Positions 51,024 through 63,434 of a stretch of 64,000 nt of DNA are shown in pieces. This DNA is from Cinclus cinclus. Its lineage: Eukaryota > Chordata > Aves > Passeriformes > Cinclidae. Under the pieces are notes generated by a model that was given only the letters and a program-made list of their open reading frames with translations, was not told where the DNA came from and did no database searches. How positions within the stretch are numbered: position 1 is the first letter of the stretch; each line of letters begins with the position of its first letter. The stretch covers positions 632,501-696,500 of the forward strand of contig NW_026912196.1 in the NCBI RefSeq assembly GCF_963662255.1. The letters are read 5' to 3'. Both the position numbers and the translations under genes were made by a program.

Positions 51024-52402
51024 GCCTGTGGCCACGGGCAGAGCTGGTCAACAGCTGCGCCTAACTTTGCCAAGCTGCGAGAGCATTCTCAGCCGAGTTC
51101 TGCTTTGACAGAGCTATTGCTGAACTTTTGCAGTCCCGGAGGCTGCTGAAACCAAGGCTGTGTTCTGCCTCTTCATTCTTGCCTTCCTGTGCTCCAGCGA
51201 GAAGTGAAGCTCTGGCACGGCATTCAGCTTTGCCGCCTCTCTGCACGGAAAGCACTAGACAGAACTAGTGCGCTTCGTGCATGCTCTCTCCTCGCTTTTA
51301 TGGTCACTGCTCTGCTTTTTGCTTGGCAGCGTTCCAAGGGTCCACGGCATACCTCTCGCACAGCGAGAGGTGGCCGGCGAGGAATACTTGCTGGCTTAAG
51401 TCGTTCCATGCTCAAGGCATTCATCAGAGCAACACCATGGGGGAAAAGAGGGGGGAACATTGCAGGACAAATTTCTATGCTGGAACAGGATTGTCTGCGA
51501 GACAGCTCTCCGCAGCGCTAGTATTTGGCCAGGCTGAAATCAGCGCCACGGGAAGCCAATCTGACAAGCGGAGTGCAACGAGCGCGGCGATATGGGGCCA
51601 CTTGGCAGGTGGCCGCAGAAAGACGGCTGCCCCGCGAATGGGGTGCCAGAAGGCAAGTTTCAGCAGGGCGTTCCGGGCGAGCTTAATGTGTAGCCGCAGT
51701 TGTTCTAGGCGAGATTGTAGCCGAGAAGCTTTCCGTCTCCATTCACGAGACAAGAAAAGCAGAACGCAATGGTCTAGAGGGTTGAGAAGAAAAGTGCTCG
51801 TAGCGAGCTCGTTGCGGCAGAAGCGAAAGCCAGGAGCAGCGTGCTCGCTGCGAGAAGTAGACGGCGCTTCGCCTCCTTGGGAAGGAAATGGCGTCTGGGC
51901 ACGAACGGCAGCCAGCGAAGCTTCAGAACAGCAGGCTGTTCTGCTCAGCGTACGAGCCTGAAGTGAGTGGCAAGGGCTAAGGGGACAGTCCCAAGGCATC
52001 TAGCTTTCCTGCTTGCAATGCCATTTCTACCCTGCTGTGGAAAACATTGTCCTCTGCCCTTCTGCTCCGAGAGGCAGAGAGCACCTCGGCAGACGCAGTG
52101 CAGAGGGAAAGGACACAGTATCCGAGGGAGCGTGACGCCGCTTAGGCGGGCAAAGCAGAAAGGTGCCGCCCGGCACTGGCTTTGACTCCCTGAGCTTCCT
52201 TGCTAGGACAGCAGCTGCCGAAAGCTGGCAACTAGGCTGCCAGAGTGCAGAATGTCGGCGGTCTGGCACGCCTGCTTGCCGAAAGCCAGGATCAGCGAGA
52301 CAGCGTGCTAGGCTCTGTTTCACAGCACCTTGGAGAACACGCCCTTGAAGAATGCCGTCTCTGTTCCGCAAAAGCTCTGCCACAGTGAAGGTGGAAGAAG
52401 CA
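51024..52402. repeat. Satellite unit 38
   Basis: C248, C334, A391; rare C593, C650 and T991. Shares C593 and T991 with unit 45. Confidence 0.97.
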
Positions 52403-53781
52403 GCCTGTGGCCACGGGCAGAGCTGGTCAACAGCTGCGCCTAACTTTGCCAAGCTGCGAGAGCATTCTCAGCCGAGTTCTGCTTTGACAGAGCTATTGCT
52501 GAACTTTTGCAGTCCCGAAGGCTGCTGAAACCAAGGCTGTGTTCTGCCTCTTCATTCTTGCCTTCCTGTGCTCCAGCGAGAAGTGAAGCTCTGGCACGGC
52601 ATTCAGCTTTGCCGCCTCTCTGCACGGAAAGCACTAGACAGAACTAGTGTGCTTCGTGCATGCTCTCTCCTCGCTTTTATGGTCACTGCTCTGCTTTTTG
52701 CTTGGCAGCGTTCCAAGGGTCCACGGCATACCTCTTGCACAGCGAGAGGTGGCCGGCGAGGAATACTTGCTGGCTTAAGTCGTTCCATGCTCCAGGCATT
52801 CATCAGAGCAACACCATGGGGGAAAAGAGGGGGGAACATTGCAGGACAAATTTCTATGCTGGAACAGGATTGTCTGCGAGACAGCTCTCCGCAGCGCTAG
52901 TATTTGGCCAGGCTGAAATCAGCGCCACGGGAAGCCAATCTGACAAGCGGAGTGCAACGAGCGCGGCGATATGGGGCCACTTGGCAGGTGGCCGAAGAAA
53001 GACGGCTGCCCCGCGAATGGGGTGCCAGAAGGCAAGTTTCAGCAGGGCGTTGCGGGCGAGCTTAATGTGTAGCCGCAGTTGTTCTAGGCGAGATTGTAGC
53101 CGAGAAGCTTTCCGTCTCCATTCACGAGACAAGAAAAGCAGAACGCAATGGTCTAGAGGGTTGAGAAGAAAAGTGCTCGTAGCGAGCTCGTTGCGGCAGA
53201 AGCGAAAGCCAGGAGCAGCGTGCTCGCTGCGAGAAGTAGACGGCGCTTCGCCTCCTTGGGAAGGAAATGGCGTCTGGGCACGAACGGCAGCCAGCGAAGC
53301 TTCAGAACAGCAGGCTGTTCTGCTCAGCGTACGAGCCTGAAGTGAGTGGCAAGGGCTAAGGGGACAGTCCCAAGGCATCTAGCTTTCCTGCTAGCAATGC
53401 CATTTCTACCCTGCTGTGGAAAACATTGTCCTCTGCCCTTCTGCTCCGAGAGGCAGAGAGCACCTCGGCAGACGCAGTGCAGAGGGAAAGGACACAGTAT
53501 CCGAGGGAGCGTGACGCCGCTTAGGCGGGCAAAGCAGAAAGGTGCCGCCCGGCACTGGCTTTGACTCCCTGAGCTTCCTTGCTAGGACAGCAGCTGCCGA
53601 AAGCTGGCAACTAGGCTGCCAGAGTGCAGAATGTCGGCGGTCTGGCACGCCTGCTTGCCGAAAGCCAGGATCAGCGAGACAGCGTGCTAGGCTCTGTTTC
53701 ACAGCACCTTGGAGAACACGCCCTTGAAGAATGCCGTCTCTGTTCCGCAAAAGCTCTGCCACAGTGAAGGTGGAAGAAGCA
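52403..53781. repeat. Satellite unit 39
   Basis: Consensus at common sites; private A116. Confidence 0.97.
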
Positions 53782-55160
53782 GCCTGTGGCCACGGGCAGA
53801 GCTGGTCAACAGCTGCGCCTAACTTCCCCAAGCTGCGAGAGCATTCGCAGCCGAGTTCTGCTTTGACAGAGCTATTGCTGAACTTTTGCAGTCCCGGAGG
53901 CTGCTGAAACCAAGGCTGTGTTCTGCCTCTTCATTCTTGCCTTCCTGTGCTCCAGCGAGAAGTGAAGCTCTGGCACGGCATTCAGCTTTGCCGCCTCTCT
54001 GCACGGAAAGCACTAGACAGAACTAGTGTGCTTCTTGCATGCTCTCTCCTCGCTTTTATGGTCACTGCTCTGCTTTTTGCTTGGCAGCGTTCCAAGGGTC
54101 CACGGCATACCTCTTGCACAGCGAGAGGTGGCCGGCGAGGAATACTTGCTGGCTTAAGTCGTTCCATGCTCCAGGCATTCATCAGAGCAACACCATGGGG
54201 GAAAAGAGGGGGGAACATTGCAGGACAAATTTCTATGCTGGAACAGGATTGTCTGCGAGACAGCTCTCCGCAGCGCTAGTATTTGGCCAGGCTGAAATCA
54301 GCGCCACGGGAAGCCAATCTGACAAGCGGAGTGCAACGAGCGCGGCGATATGGGGCCACTTGGCAGGTGGCCGAAGAAAGACGGCTGCCCCGCGAATGGG
54401 GTGCCAGAAGGCAAGTTTCAGCAGGGCGTTGCGGGCGAGCTTAATGTGTAGCCGCAGTTGTTCTAGGCGAGATTGTAGCCGAGAAGCTTTCCGTCTCCAT
54501 TCACGAGACAAGAAAAGCAGAACGCAATGGTCTAGAGGGTTGAGAAGAAAAGTGCTCGTAGCGAGCTCGTTGCGGCAGAAGCGAAAGCCAGGAGCAGCGT
54601 GCTCGCTGCGAGAAGTAGACGGCGCTTCGCCTCCTTGGGAAGGAAATGGCGTCTGGGCACGAACGGCAGCCAGCGAAGCTTCAGAACAGCAGGCTGTTCT
54701 GCTCAGCGTACGAGCCTGAAGTGAGTGGCAAGGGCTAAGGGGACAGTCCCAAGGCATCTAGCTTTCCTGCTAGCAATGCCATTTCTACCCTGCTGTGGAA
54801 AACATTGTCCTCTGCCCTTCTGCTCCGAGAGGCAGAGAGCACCTCGGCAGACGCAGTGCAGAGGGAAAGGACACAGTATCCGAGGGAGCGTGACGCCGCT
54901 TAGGCGGGCAAAGCAGAAAGGTGCCGCCCGGCACTGGCTTTGACTCCCTGAGCTTCCTTGCTAGGACAGCAGCTGCCGAAAGCTGGCAACTAGGCTGCCA
55001 GAGTGCAGAATGTCGGCGGTCTGGCACGCCTGCTTGCCGAAAGCCAGGATCAGCGAGACAGCGTGCTAGGCTCTGTTTCACAGCACCTTGGAGAACACGC
55101 CCTTGAAGAATGCCGTCTCTGTTCCGCAAAAGCTCTGCCACAGTGAAGGTGGAAGAAGCA
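53782..55160. repeat. Satellite unit 40
   Basis: C45, C46, G66 and T254. This is unit 18's haplotype except for T219, 22 units away. Confidence 0.97.
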
Positions 55161-56539
55161 GCCTGTGGCCACGGGCAGAGCTGGTCAACAGCTGCGCCTA
55201 ACTTTGCCAAGCTGCGAGAGCATTCTCAGCCGAGTTCTGCTTTGACAGAGCTATTGCTGAACTTTTGCAGTCCCGGAGGCTGCTGAAACCAAGGCTGTGT
55301 TCTGCCTCTTCATTCTTGCCTTCCTGTGCTCCAGCGAGAAGTGAAGCTCTGGCACGGCATTCAGCTTTGCCGCCTCTCTGCACGGAAAGCACTAGACAGA
55401 ACTAGTGTGCTTCGTGCATGCTCTCTCCTCGCTTTTATGGTCACTGCTCTGCTTTTTGCTTGGCAGCGTTCCAAGGCTCCACGGCATACCTCTTGCACAG
55501 CGAGAGGTGGCCGGCGAGGAATACTTGCTGGCTTAAGTCGTTCCATGCTCAAGGCATTCATCAGAGCAACACCATGGGGGAAAAGAGGGGGGAACATTGC
55601 AGGACAAATTTCTATGCTGGAACAGGATTGTCTGCGAGACAGCTCTCCGCAGCGCTAGTATTTGGCCAGGCTGAAATCAGCGCCACGGGAAGCCAATCTG
55701 ACAAGCGGAGTGCAACGAGCGCGGCGATATGGGGCCACTTGGCAGGTGGCCGAAGAAAGACGGCTGCCCCGCGAATGGGGTGCCAGAAGGCAAGTTTCAG
55801 CAGGGCGTTGCGGGCGAGCTTAATGTGTAGCCGCAGTTGTTCTAGGCGAGATTGTAGCCGAGAAGCTTTCCGTCTCCATTCACGAGACAAGAAAAGCAGA
55901 ACGCAATGGTCTAGAGGGTTGAGAAGAAAAGTGCTCGTAGCGAGCTCGTTGCGGCAGAAGCGAAAGCCAGGAGCAGCGTGCTCGCTGCGAGAAGTAGACG
56001 GCGCTTCGCCTCCTTGGGAAGGAAATGGCGTCTGGGCACGAACGGCAGCCAGCGAAGCTTCAGAACAGCAGGCTGTTCTGCTCAGCGTACGAGCCTGAAG
56101 TGAGTGGCAAGGGCTAAGGGGACAGTCCCAAGGCATCTAGCTTTCCTGCTAGCAATGCCATTTCTACCCTGCTGTGGAAAACATTGTCCTCTGCCCTTCT
56201 GCTCCGAGAGGCAGAGAGCACCTCGGCAGACGCAGTGCAGAGGGAAAGGACACAGTATCCGAGGGAGCGTGACGCCGCTTAGGCGGGCAAAGCAGAAAGG
56301 TGCCGCCCGGCACTGGCTTTGACTCCCTGAGCTTCCTTGCTAGGACAGCAGCTGCCGAAAGCTGGCAACTAGGCTGCCAGAGTGCAGAATGTCGGCGGTC
56401 TGGCACGCCTGCTTGCCGAAAGCCAGGATCAGCGAGACAGCGTGCTAGGCTCTGTTTCACAGCACCTTGGAGAACACGCCCTTGAAGAATGCCGTCTCTG
56501 TTCCGCAAAAGCTCTGCCACAGTGAAGGTGGAAGAAGCA
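55161..56539. repeat. Satellite unit 41
   Basis: C317, A391. Confidence 0.97.
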
Positions 56540-57918
56540 GCCTGTGGCCACGGGCAGAGCTGGTCAACAGCTGCGCCTAACTTTCCCAAGCTGCGAGAGC
56601 ATTCTCAGCCGAGTTCTGCTTTGACAGAGCTATTGCTGAACTTTTGCAGTCCCGGAGGCTGCTGAAACCAAGGCTGTGTTCTGCCTCTTCATTCTTGCCT
56701 TCCTGTGCTCCAGCGAGAAGTGAAGCTCTGGCACGGCATTCAGCTTTGCCGCCTCTCTGCACGGAAAGCACTAGACAGAACTAGTGTGCTTCGTGCATGC
56801 TCTCTCCTCGCTTTTATGGTCACTGCTCTGCTTTTTGCTTGGCAGCGTTCCAAGGGTCCACGGCATACCTCTTGCACAGCGAGAGGTGGCCGGCGAGGAA
56901 TACTTGCTGGCTTAAGTCGTTCCATGCTCCAGGCATTCATCAGAGCAACACCATGGGGGAAAAGAGGGGGGAACATTGCAGGACAAATTTCTATGCTGGA
57001 ACAGGATTGTCTGCGAGACAGCTCTCCGCAGCGCTAGTATTTGGCCAGGCTGAAATCAGCGCCACGGGAAGCCAATCTGACAAGCGGAGTGCAATGAGCG
57101 CGGCGATATGGGGCCACTTGGCAGGTGGCCGAAGAAAGACGGCTGCCCCGCGAATGGGGTGCCAGAAGGCAAGTTTCAGCAGGGCGTTCCGGGCGAGCTT
57201 AATGTGTAGCCGCAGTTGTTCTAGGCGAGATTGTAGCCGAGAAGCTTTCCGTCTCCATTCACGAGACAAGAAAAGCAGAACGCAATGGTCTAGAGGGTTG
57301 AGAAGAAAAGTGCTCGTAGCGAGCTCGTTGCGGCAGAAGCGAAAGCCAGGAGCAGCGTGCTCGCTGCGAGAAGTAGACGGCGCTTCGCCTCCTTGGGAAG
57401 GAAATGGCGTCTGGGCACGAACGGCAGCCAGCGAAGCTTCAGAACAGCAGGCTGTTCTGCTCAGCGTACGAGCCTGAAGTGAGTGGCAAGGGCTAAGGGG
57501 ACAGTCCCAAGGCATCTAGCTTTCCTGCTAGCAATGCCATTTCTACCCTGCTGTGGAAAACATTGTCCTCTGCCCTTCTGCTCCGAGAGGCAGAGAGCAC
57601 CTCGGCAGACGCAGTGCAGAGGGAAAGGACACACTATCCGAGGGAGCGTGACGCCGCTTAGGCGGGCAAAGCAGAAAGGTGCCGCCCGGCACTGGCTTTG
57701 ACTCCCTGAGCTTCCTTGCTAGGACAGCAGCTGCCGAAAGCTGGCAACTAGGCTGCCAGAGTGCAGAATGTCGGCGGTCTGGCACGCCTGCTTGCCGAAA
57801 GCCAGGATCAGCGAGACAGCGTGCTAGGCTCTGTTTCAGAGCACCTTGGAGAACACGCCCTTGAAGAATGCCGTCTCTGTTCCGCAAAAGCTCTGCCACA
57901 GTGAAGGTGGAAGAAGCA
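56540..57918. repeat. Satellite unit 42
   Basis: C46; rare T556 (also unit 9), C650, C1095; private G1300. It combines rare alleles found separately elsewhere, so it is a mosaic. Confidence 0.97.
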
Positions 57919-59297
57919 GCCTGTGGCCACGGGCAGAGCTGGTCAACAGCTGCGCCTAACTTTGCCAAGCTGCGAGAGCATTCTCAGCCGAGTTCTGCTT
58001 TGACAGAGCTATTGCTGAACTTTTGCAGTCCCGGAGGCTGCTGAAACCAAGGCTGTGTTCTGCCTCTTCATTCTTGCCTTCCTGTGCTCCAGCGAGAAGT
58101 GAAGCTCTGGCACGGCATTCAGCTTTGCCGCCTCTCTGCACGGAAAGCACTAGACAGAACTAGTGTGCTTCGTGCATGCTCTGTCCTCGCTTTTATGGTC
58201 ACTGCTCTGCTTTTTGCTTGGCAGCGTTCCAAGGCTCCACGGCATACCTCTTGCACAGCGAGAGGTGGCCGGCGAGGAATACTTGCTGGCTTAAGTCGTT
58301 CCATGCTCAAGGCATTCATCAGAGCAACACAATGGGGGAAAAGAGGGGGGAACATTGCAGGACAAATTTCTATGCTGGAACAGGATTGTCTGCGAGACAG
58401 CTCTCCGCAGCGCTAGTATTTGGCCAGGCTGAAATCAGCGCCACGGGAAGCCAATCTGACAAGCGGAGTGCAACGAGCGCGGCGATATGGGGCCACTTGG
58501 CAGGTGGCCGAAGAAAGACGGCTGCCCCGCGAATGGGGTGCCAGAAGGCAAGTTTCAGCAGGGCGTTGCGGGCGAGCTTAATGTGTAGCCGCAGTTGTTC
58601 TAGGCGAGATTGTAGCCGAGAAGCTTTCCGTCTCCATTCACGAGACAAGAAAAGCAGAACGCAATGGTCTAGAGGGTTGAGAAGAAAAGTGCTCGTAGCG
58701 AGCTCGTTGCGGCAGAAGCGAAAGCCAGGAGCAGCGTGCTCGCTGCGAGAAGTAGACGGCGCTTCGCCTCCTTGGGAAGGAAATCGCGTCTGGGCACGAA
58801 GGGCAGCCAGCGAAGCTTCAGAACAGCAGGCTGTTCTGCTCAGCGTACGAGCCTGAAGTGAGTGGCAAGGGCTAAGGGGACAGTCCCAAGGCATCTAGCT
58901 TTCCTGCTAGCAATGCCATTTCTACCCTGCTGTGGAAAACATTGTCCTCTGCCCTTCTGCTCCGAGAGGCAGAGAGCACCTCGGCAGACGCAGTGCAGAG
59001 GGAAAGGACACAGTATCCGAGGGAGCGTGACGCCGCTTAGGCGGGCAAAGCAGAAAGGTGCCGCCCGGCACTGGCTTTGACTCCCTGAGCTTCCTTGCTA
59101 GGACAGCAGCTGCCGAAAGCTGGCAACTAGGCTGCCAGAGTGCAGAATGTCGGCGGTCTGGCACGCCTGCTTGCCGAAAGCCAGGATCAGCGAGACAGCG
59201 TGCTAGGCTCTGTTTCACAGCACCTTGGAGAACACGCCCTTGAAGAATGCCGTCTCTGTTCCGCAAAAGCTCTGCCACAGTGAAGGTGGAAGAAGCA
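57919..59297. repeat. Satellite unit 43
   Basis: G265, C317, A391; rare C867 (also unit 10); private A413 (removes the CCATGG site) and G883. Confidence 0.97.
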
Positions 59298-60676
59298 GCC
59301 TGTGGCCACGGGCAGAGCTGGTCAACAGCTGCGCCTAACTTTGCCAAGCTGCGAGAGCATTCTCAGCCGAGTTCTGCTTTGACAGAGCTATTGCTGAACT
59401 TTTGCAGTCCCGGAGGCTGCTGAAACCAAGGCTGTGTTCTGCCTCTTCATTCTTGCCTTCCTGTGCTCCAGCGAGAAGTGAAGCTCTGGCACGGCATTCA
59501 GCTTTGCCGCCTCTCTGCACGGAAAGCACTAGACAGAACTAGTGTGCTTCGTGCATGCTCTCTCCTCGCTTTTATGGTCACTGCTCTGCTTTTTGCTTGG
59601 CAGCGTTCCAAGGGTCCACGGCATACCTCTTGCACAGCGAGAGGTGGCCGGCGAGGAATACTTGCTGGCTTAAGTCGTTCCATGCTCCAGGCATTCATCA
59701 GAGCAACACCATGGGGGAAAAGAGGGGGGAACATTGCAGGACAAATTTCTATGCTGGAACAGGATTGTCTGCGAGACAGCTCTCCGCAGCGCTAGTATTT
59801 GGCCAGGCTGAAATCAGCGCCACGGGAAGCCAATCTGACAAGCGGAGTGCAACGAGCGCGGCGATATGGGGCCACTTGGCAGGTGGCCGAAGAAAGACGG
59901 CTGCCCCGCGAATGGGGTGCCAGAAGGCAAGTTTCAGCAGGGCGTTGCGGGCGAGCTTAATGTGTAGCCGCAGTTGTTCTAGGCGAGATTGTAGCCGAGA
60001 AGCTTTCCGTCTCCATTCACGAGACAAGAAAAGCAGAACGCAATGGTCTAGAGGGTTGAGAAGAAAAGTGCTCGTAGCGAGCTCGTTGCGGCAGAAGCGA
60101 AAGCCAGGAGCAGCGTGCTCGCTGCGAGAAGTAGACGGCGCTTCGCCTCCTTGGGAAGGAAATGGCGTCTGGGCACGAACGGCAGCCAGCGAAGCTTCAG
60201 AACAGCAGGCTGTTCTGCTCAGCGTACGAGCCTGAAGTGAGTGGCAAGGGCTAAGGGGACAGTCCCAAGGCATCTAGCTTTCCTGCTAGCAATGCCATTT
60301 CTACCCTGCTGTGGAAAACATTGTCCTCTGCCCTTCTGCTCCGAGAGGCAGAGAGCACCTCGGCAGACGCAGTGCAGAGGGAAAGGACACAGTATCCGAG
60401 GGAGCGTGACGCCGCTTAGGCGGGCAAAGCAGAAAGGTGCCGCCCGGCACTGGCTTTGACTCCCTGAGCTTCCTTGCTAGGACAGCAGCTGCCGAAAGCT
60501 GGCAACTAGGCTGCCAGAGTGCAGAATGTCGGCGGTCTGGCACGCCTGCTTGCCGAAAGCCAGGATCAGCGAGACAGCGTGCTAGGCTCTGTTTCACAGC
60601 ACCTTGGAGAACACGCCCTTGAAGAATGCCGTCTCTGTTCCGCAAAAGCTCTGCCACAGTGAAGGTGGAAGAAGCA
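59298..60676. repeat. Satellite unit 44 (consensus copy)
   Basis: Carries the consensus base at every site tracked and so is the best single representative of the repeat. Confidence 0.97.
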
Positions 60677-62055
60677 GCCTGTGGCCACGGGCAGAGCTGG
60701 TCAACAGCTGCGCCTAACTTTCCCAAGCTGCGAGAGCATTCTCAGCCGAGTTCTGCTTTGACAGAGCTATTGCTGAACTTTTGCAGTCCCGGAGGCTGCT
60801 GAAACCAAGGCTGTGTTCTGCCTCTTCATTCTTGCCTTCCTGTGCTCCAGCGAGAAGTGAAGCTCTGGCACGGCATTCAGCTTTGCCGCCTCTCTGCACG
60901 GAAAGCACTAGACAGAACTAGTGCGCTTCGTGCATGCTCTCTCCTCGCTTTTATGGTCACTGCTCTGCTTTTTGCTTGGCAGCGTTCCAAGGGTCCATGG
61001 CATACCTCTCGCACAGCGAGAGGTGGCCGGCGAGGAATACTTGCTGGCTTAAGTCGTTCCATGCTCAAGGCATTCATCAGAGCAACACCATGGGGGAAAA
61101 GAGGGGGGAACATTGCAGGACAAATTTCTATGCTGGAACAGGATTGTCTGCGAGACAGCTCTCCGCAGCGCTAGTATTTGGCCAGGCTGAAATCAGCGCC
61201 ACGGGAAGCCAATCTGACAAGCGGAGTGCAACGAGCGCGGCGATATGGGGCCACTTGGCAGGTGGCCGCAGAAAGACGGCTGCCCCGCGAATGGGGTGCC
61301 AGAAGGCAAGTTTCAGCAGGGCGTTGCGGGCGAGCTTAATGTGTAGCCGCAGTTGTTCTAGGCGAGATTGTAGCCGAGAAGCTTTCCGTCTCCATTCACG
61401 AGACAAGAAAAGCAGAACGCAATGGTCTAGAGGGTTGAGAAGAGAAGTGCTCGTAGCGAGCTCGTTGCGGCAGAAGCGAAAGCCAGGAGCAGCGTGCTCG
61501 CTGCGAGAAGTAGACGGCGCTTCGCCTCCTTGGGAAGGAAATGGCGTCTGGGCACGAACGGCAGCCAGCGAAGCTTCAGAACAGCAGGCTGTTCTGCTCA
61601 GCGTACGAGCCTGAAGTGAGTGGCAAGGGCTAAGGGGACAGTCCCAAGGCATCTAGCTTTCCTGCTTGCAATGCCATTTCTACCCTGCTGTGGAAAACAT
61701 TGTCCTCTGCCCTTCTGCTCCGAGAGGCAGAGAGCACCTCGGCAGACGCAGTGCAGAGGGAAAGGACACAGTATCCGAGGGAGCGTGACGCCGCTTAGGC
61801 GGGCAAAGCAGAAAGGTGCCGCCCGGCACTGGCTTTGACTCCCTGAGCTTCCTTGCTAGGACAGCAGCTGCCGAAAGCTGGCAACTAGGCTGCCAGAGTG
61901 CAGAATGTCGGCGGTCTGGCACGCCTGCTTGCCGAAAGCCAGGATCAGCGAGACAGCGTGCTAGGCTCTGTTTCACAGCACCTTGGAGAACACGCCCTTG
62001 AAGAATGCCGTCTCTGTTCCGCAAAAGCTCTGCCACAGTGAAGGTGGAAGAAGCA
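60677..62055. repeat. Satellite unit 45
   Basis: C46, C248, C334, A391; rare T322 (also unit 46, creates an extra CCATGG site), C593, T991; private G768. Confidence 0.97.
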
Positions 62056-63434
62056 GCCTGTGGCCACGGGCAGAGCTGGTCAACAGCTGCGCCTAACTTT
62101 CCCAAGCTGCGAGAGCATTCTCAGCCGAGTTCTGCTTTGACAGAGCTATTGCTGAACTTTTGCAGTCCCGGAGGCTGCTGAAACCAAGGCTGTGTTCTGC
62201 CTCTTCATTCTTGCCTTCCTGTGCTCCAGCGAGAAGTGAAGCTCTGGCACGGCATTCAGCTTTGCCGCCTCTCTGCACGGAAAGCACTAGACAGAACTAG
62301 TGTGCTTCGTGCATGCTCTCTCCTCGCTTTTATGGTCACTGCTCTGCTTTTTGCTTGGCAGCGTTCCAAGGGTCCATGGCATACCTCTTGCACAGCGAGA
62401 GGTGGCCGGCGAGGAATACTTGCTGGCTTAAGTCGTTCCATGCTCCAGGCATTCATCAGAGCAACACCATGGGGGAAAAGAGGGGGGAACATTGCAGGAC
62501 AAATTTCTATGCTGGAACAGGATTGTCTGCGAGACAGCTCTCCGCAGCGCTAGTATTTGGCCAGGTTGAAATCAGCGCCACGGGAAGCCAATCTGACAAG
62601 CGGAGTGCAACGAGCGCGGCGATATGGGGCCACTTGGCAGGTGGCCGAAGAAAGACGGCTGCCCCGCGAATGGGGTGCCAGAAGGCAAGTTTCAGCAGGG
62701 CGTTGCGGGCGAGCTTAATGTGTAGCCGCAGTTGTTCTAGGCGAGATTGTAGCCGAGAAGCTTTCCGTCTCCATTCACGAGACAAGAAAAGCAGAACGCA
62801 ATGGTCTAGAGGGTTGAGAAGAAAAGTGCTCGTAGCGAGCTCGTTGCGGCAGAAGCGAAAGCCAGGAGCAGCGTGCTCGCTGCGAGAAGTAGACGGCGCT
62901 TCGCCTCCTTGGGAAGGAAATGGCGTCTGGGCACGAACGGCAGCCAGCGAAGCTTCAGAACAGCAGGCTGTTCTGCTCAGCGTACGAGCCTGAAGTGAGT
63001 GGCAAGGGCTAAGGGGACAGTCCCAAGGCATCTAGCTTTCCTGCTAGCAATGCCATTTCTACCCTGCTGTGGAAAACATTGTCCTCTGCCCTTCTGCTCC
63101 GAGAGGCAGAGAGCACCTCGGCAGACGCAGTGCAGAGGGAAAGGACACAGTATCCGAGGGAGCGTGACGCCGCTTAGGCGGGCAAAGCAGAAAGGTGCCG
63201 CCCGGCACTGGCTTTGACTCCCTGAGCTTCCTTGCTAGGACAGCAGCTGCCGAAAGCTGGCAACTAGGCTGCCAGAGTGCAGAATGTCGGCGGTCTGGCA
63301 CGCCTGCTTGCCGAAAGCCAGGATCAGCGAGACAGCGTGCTAGGCTCTGTTTCACAGCACCTTGGAGAACACGCCCTTGAAGAATGCCGTCTCTGTTCCG
63401 CAAAAGCTCTGCCACAGTGAAGGTGGAAGAAGCA
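62056..63434. repeat. Satellite unit 46
   Basis: C46; rare T322 (shared with adjacent unit 45) and T511 (shared with unit 31). Confidence 0.97.
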
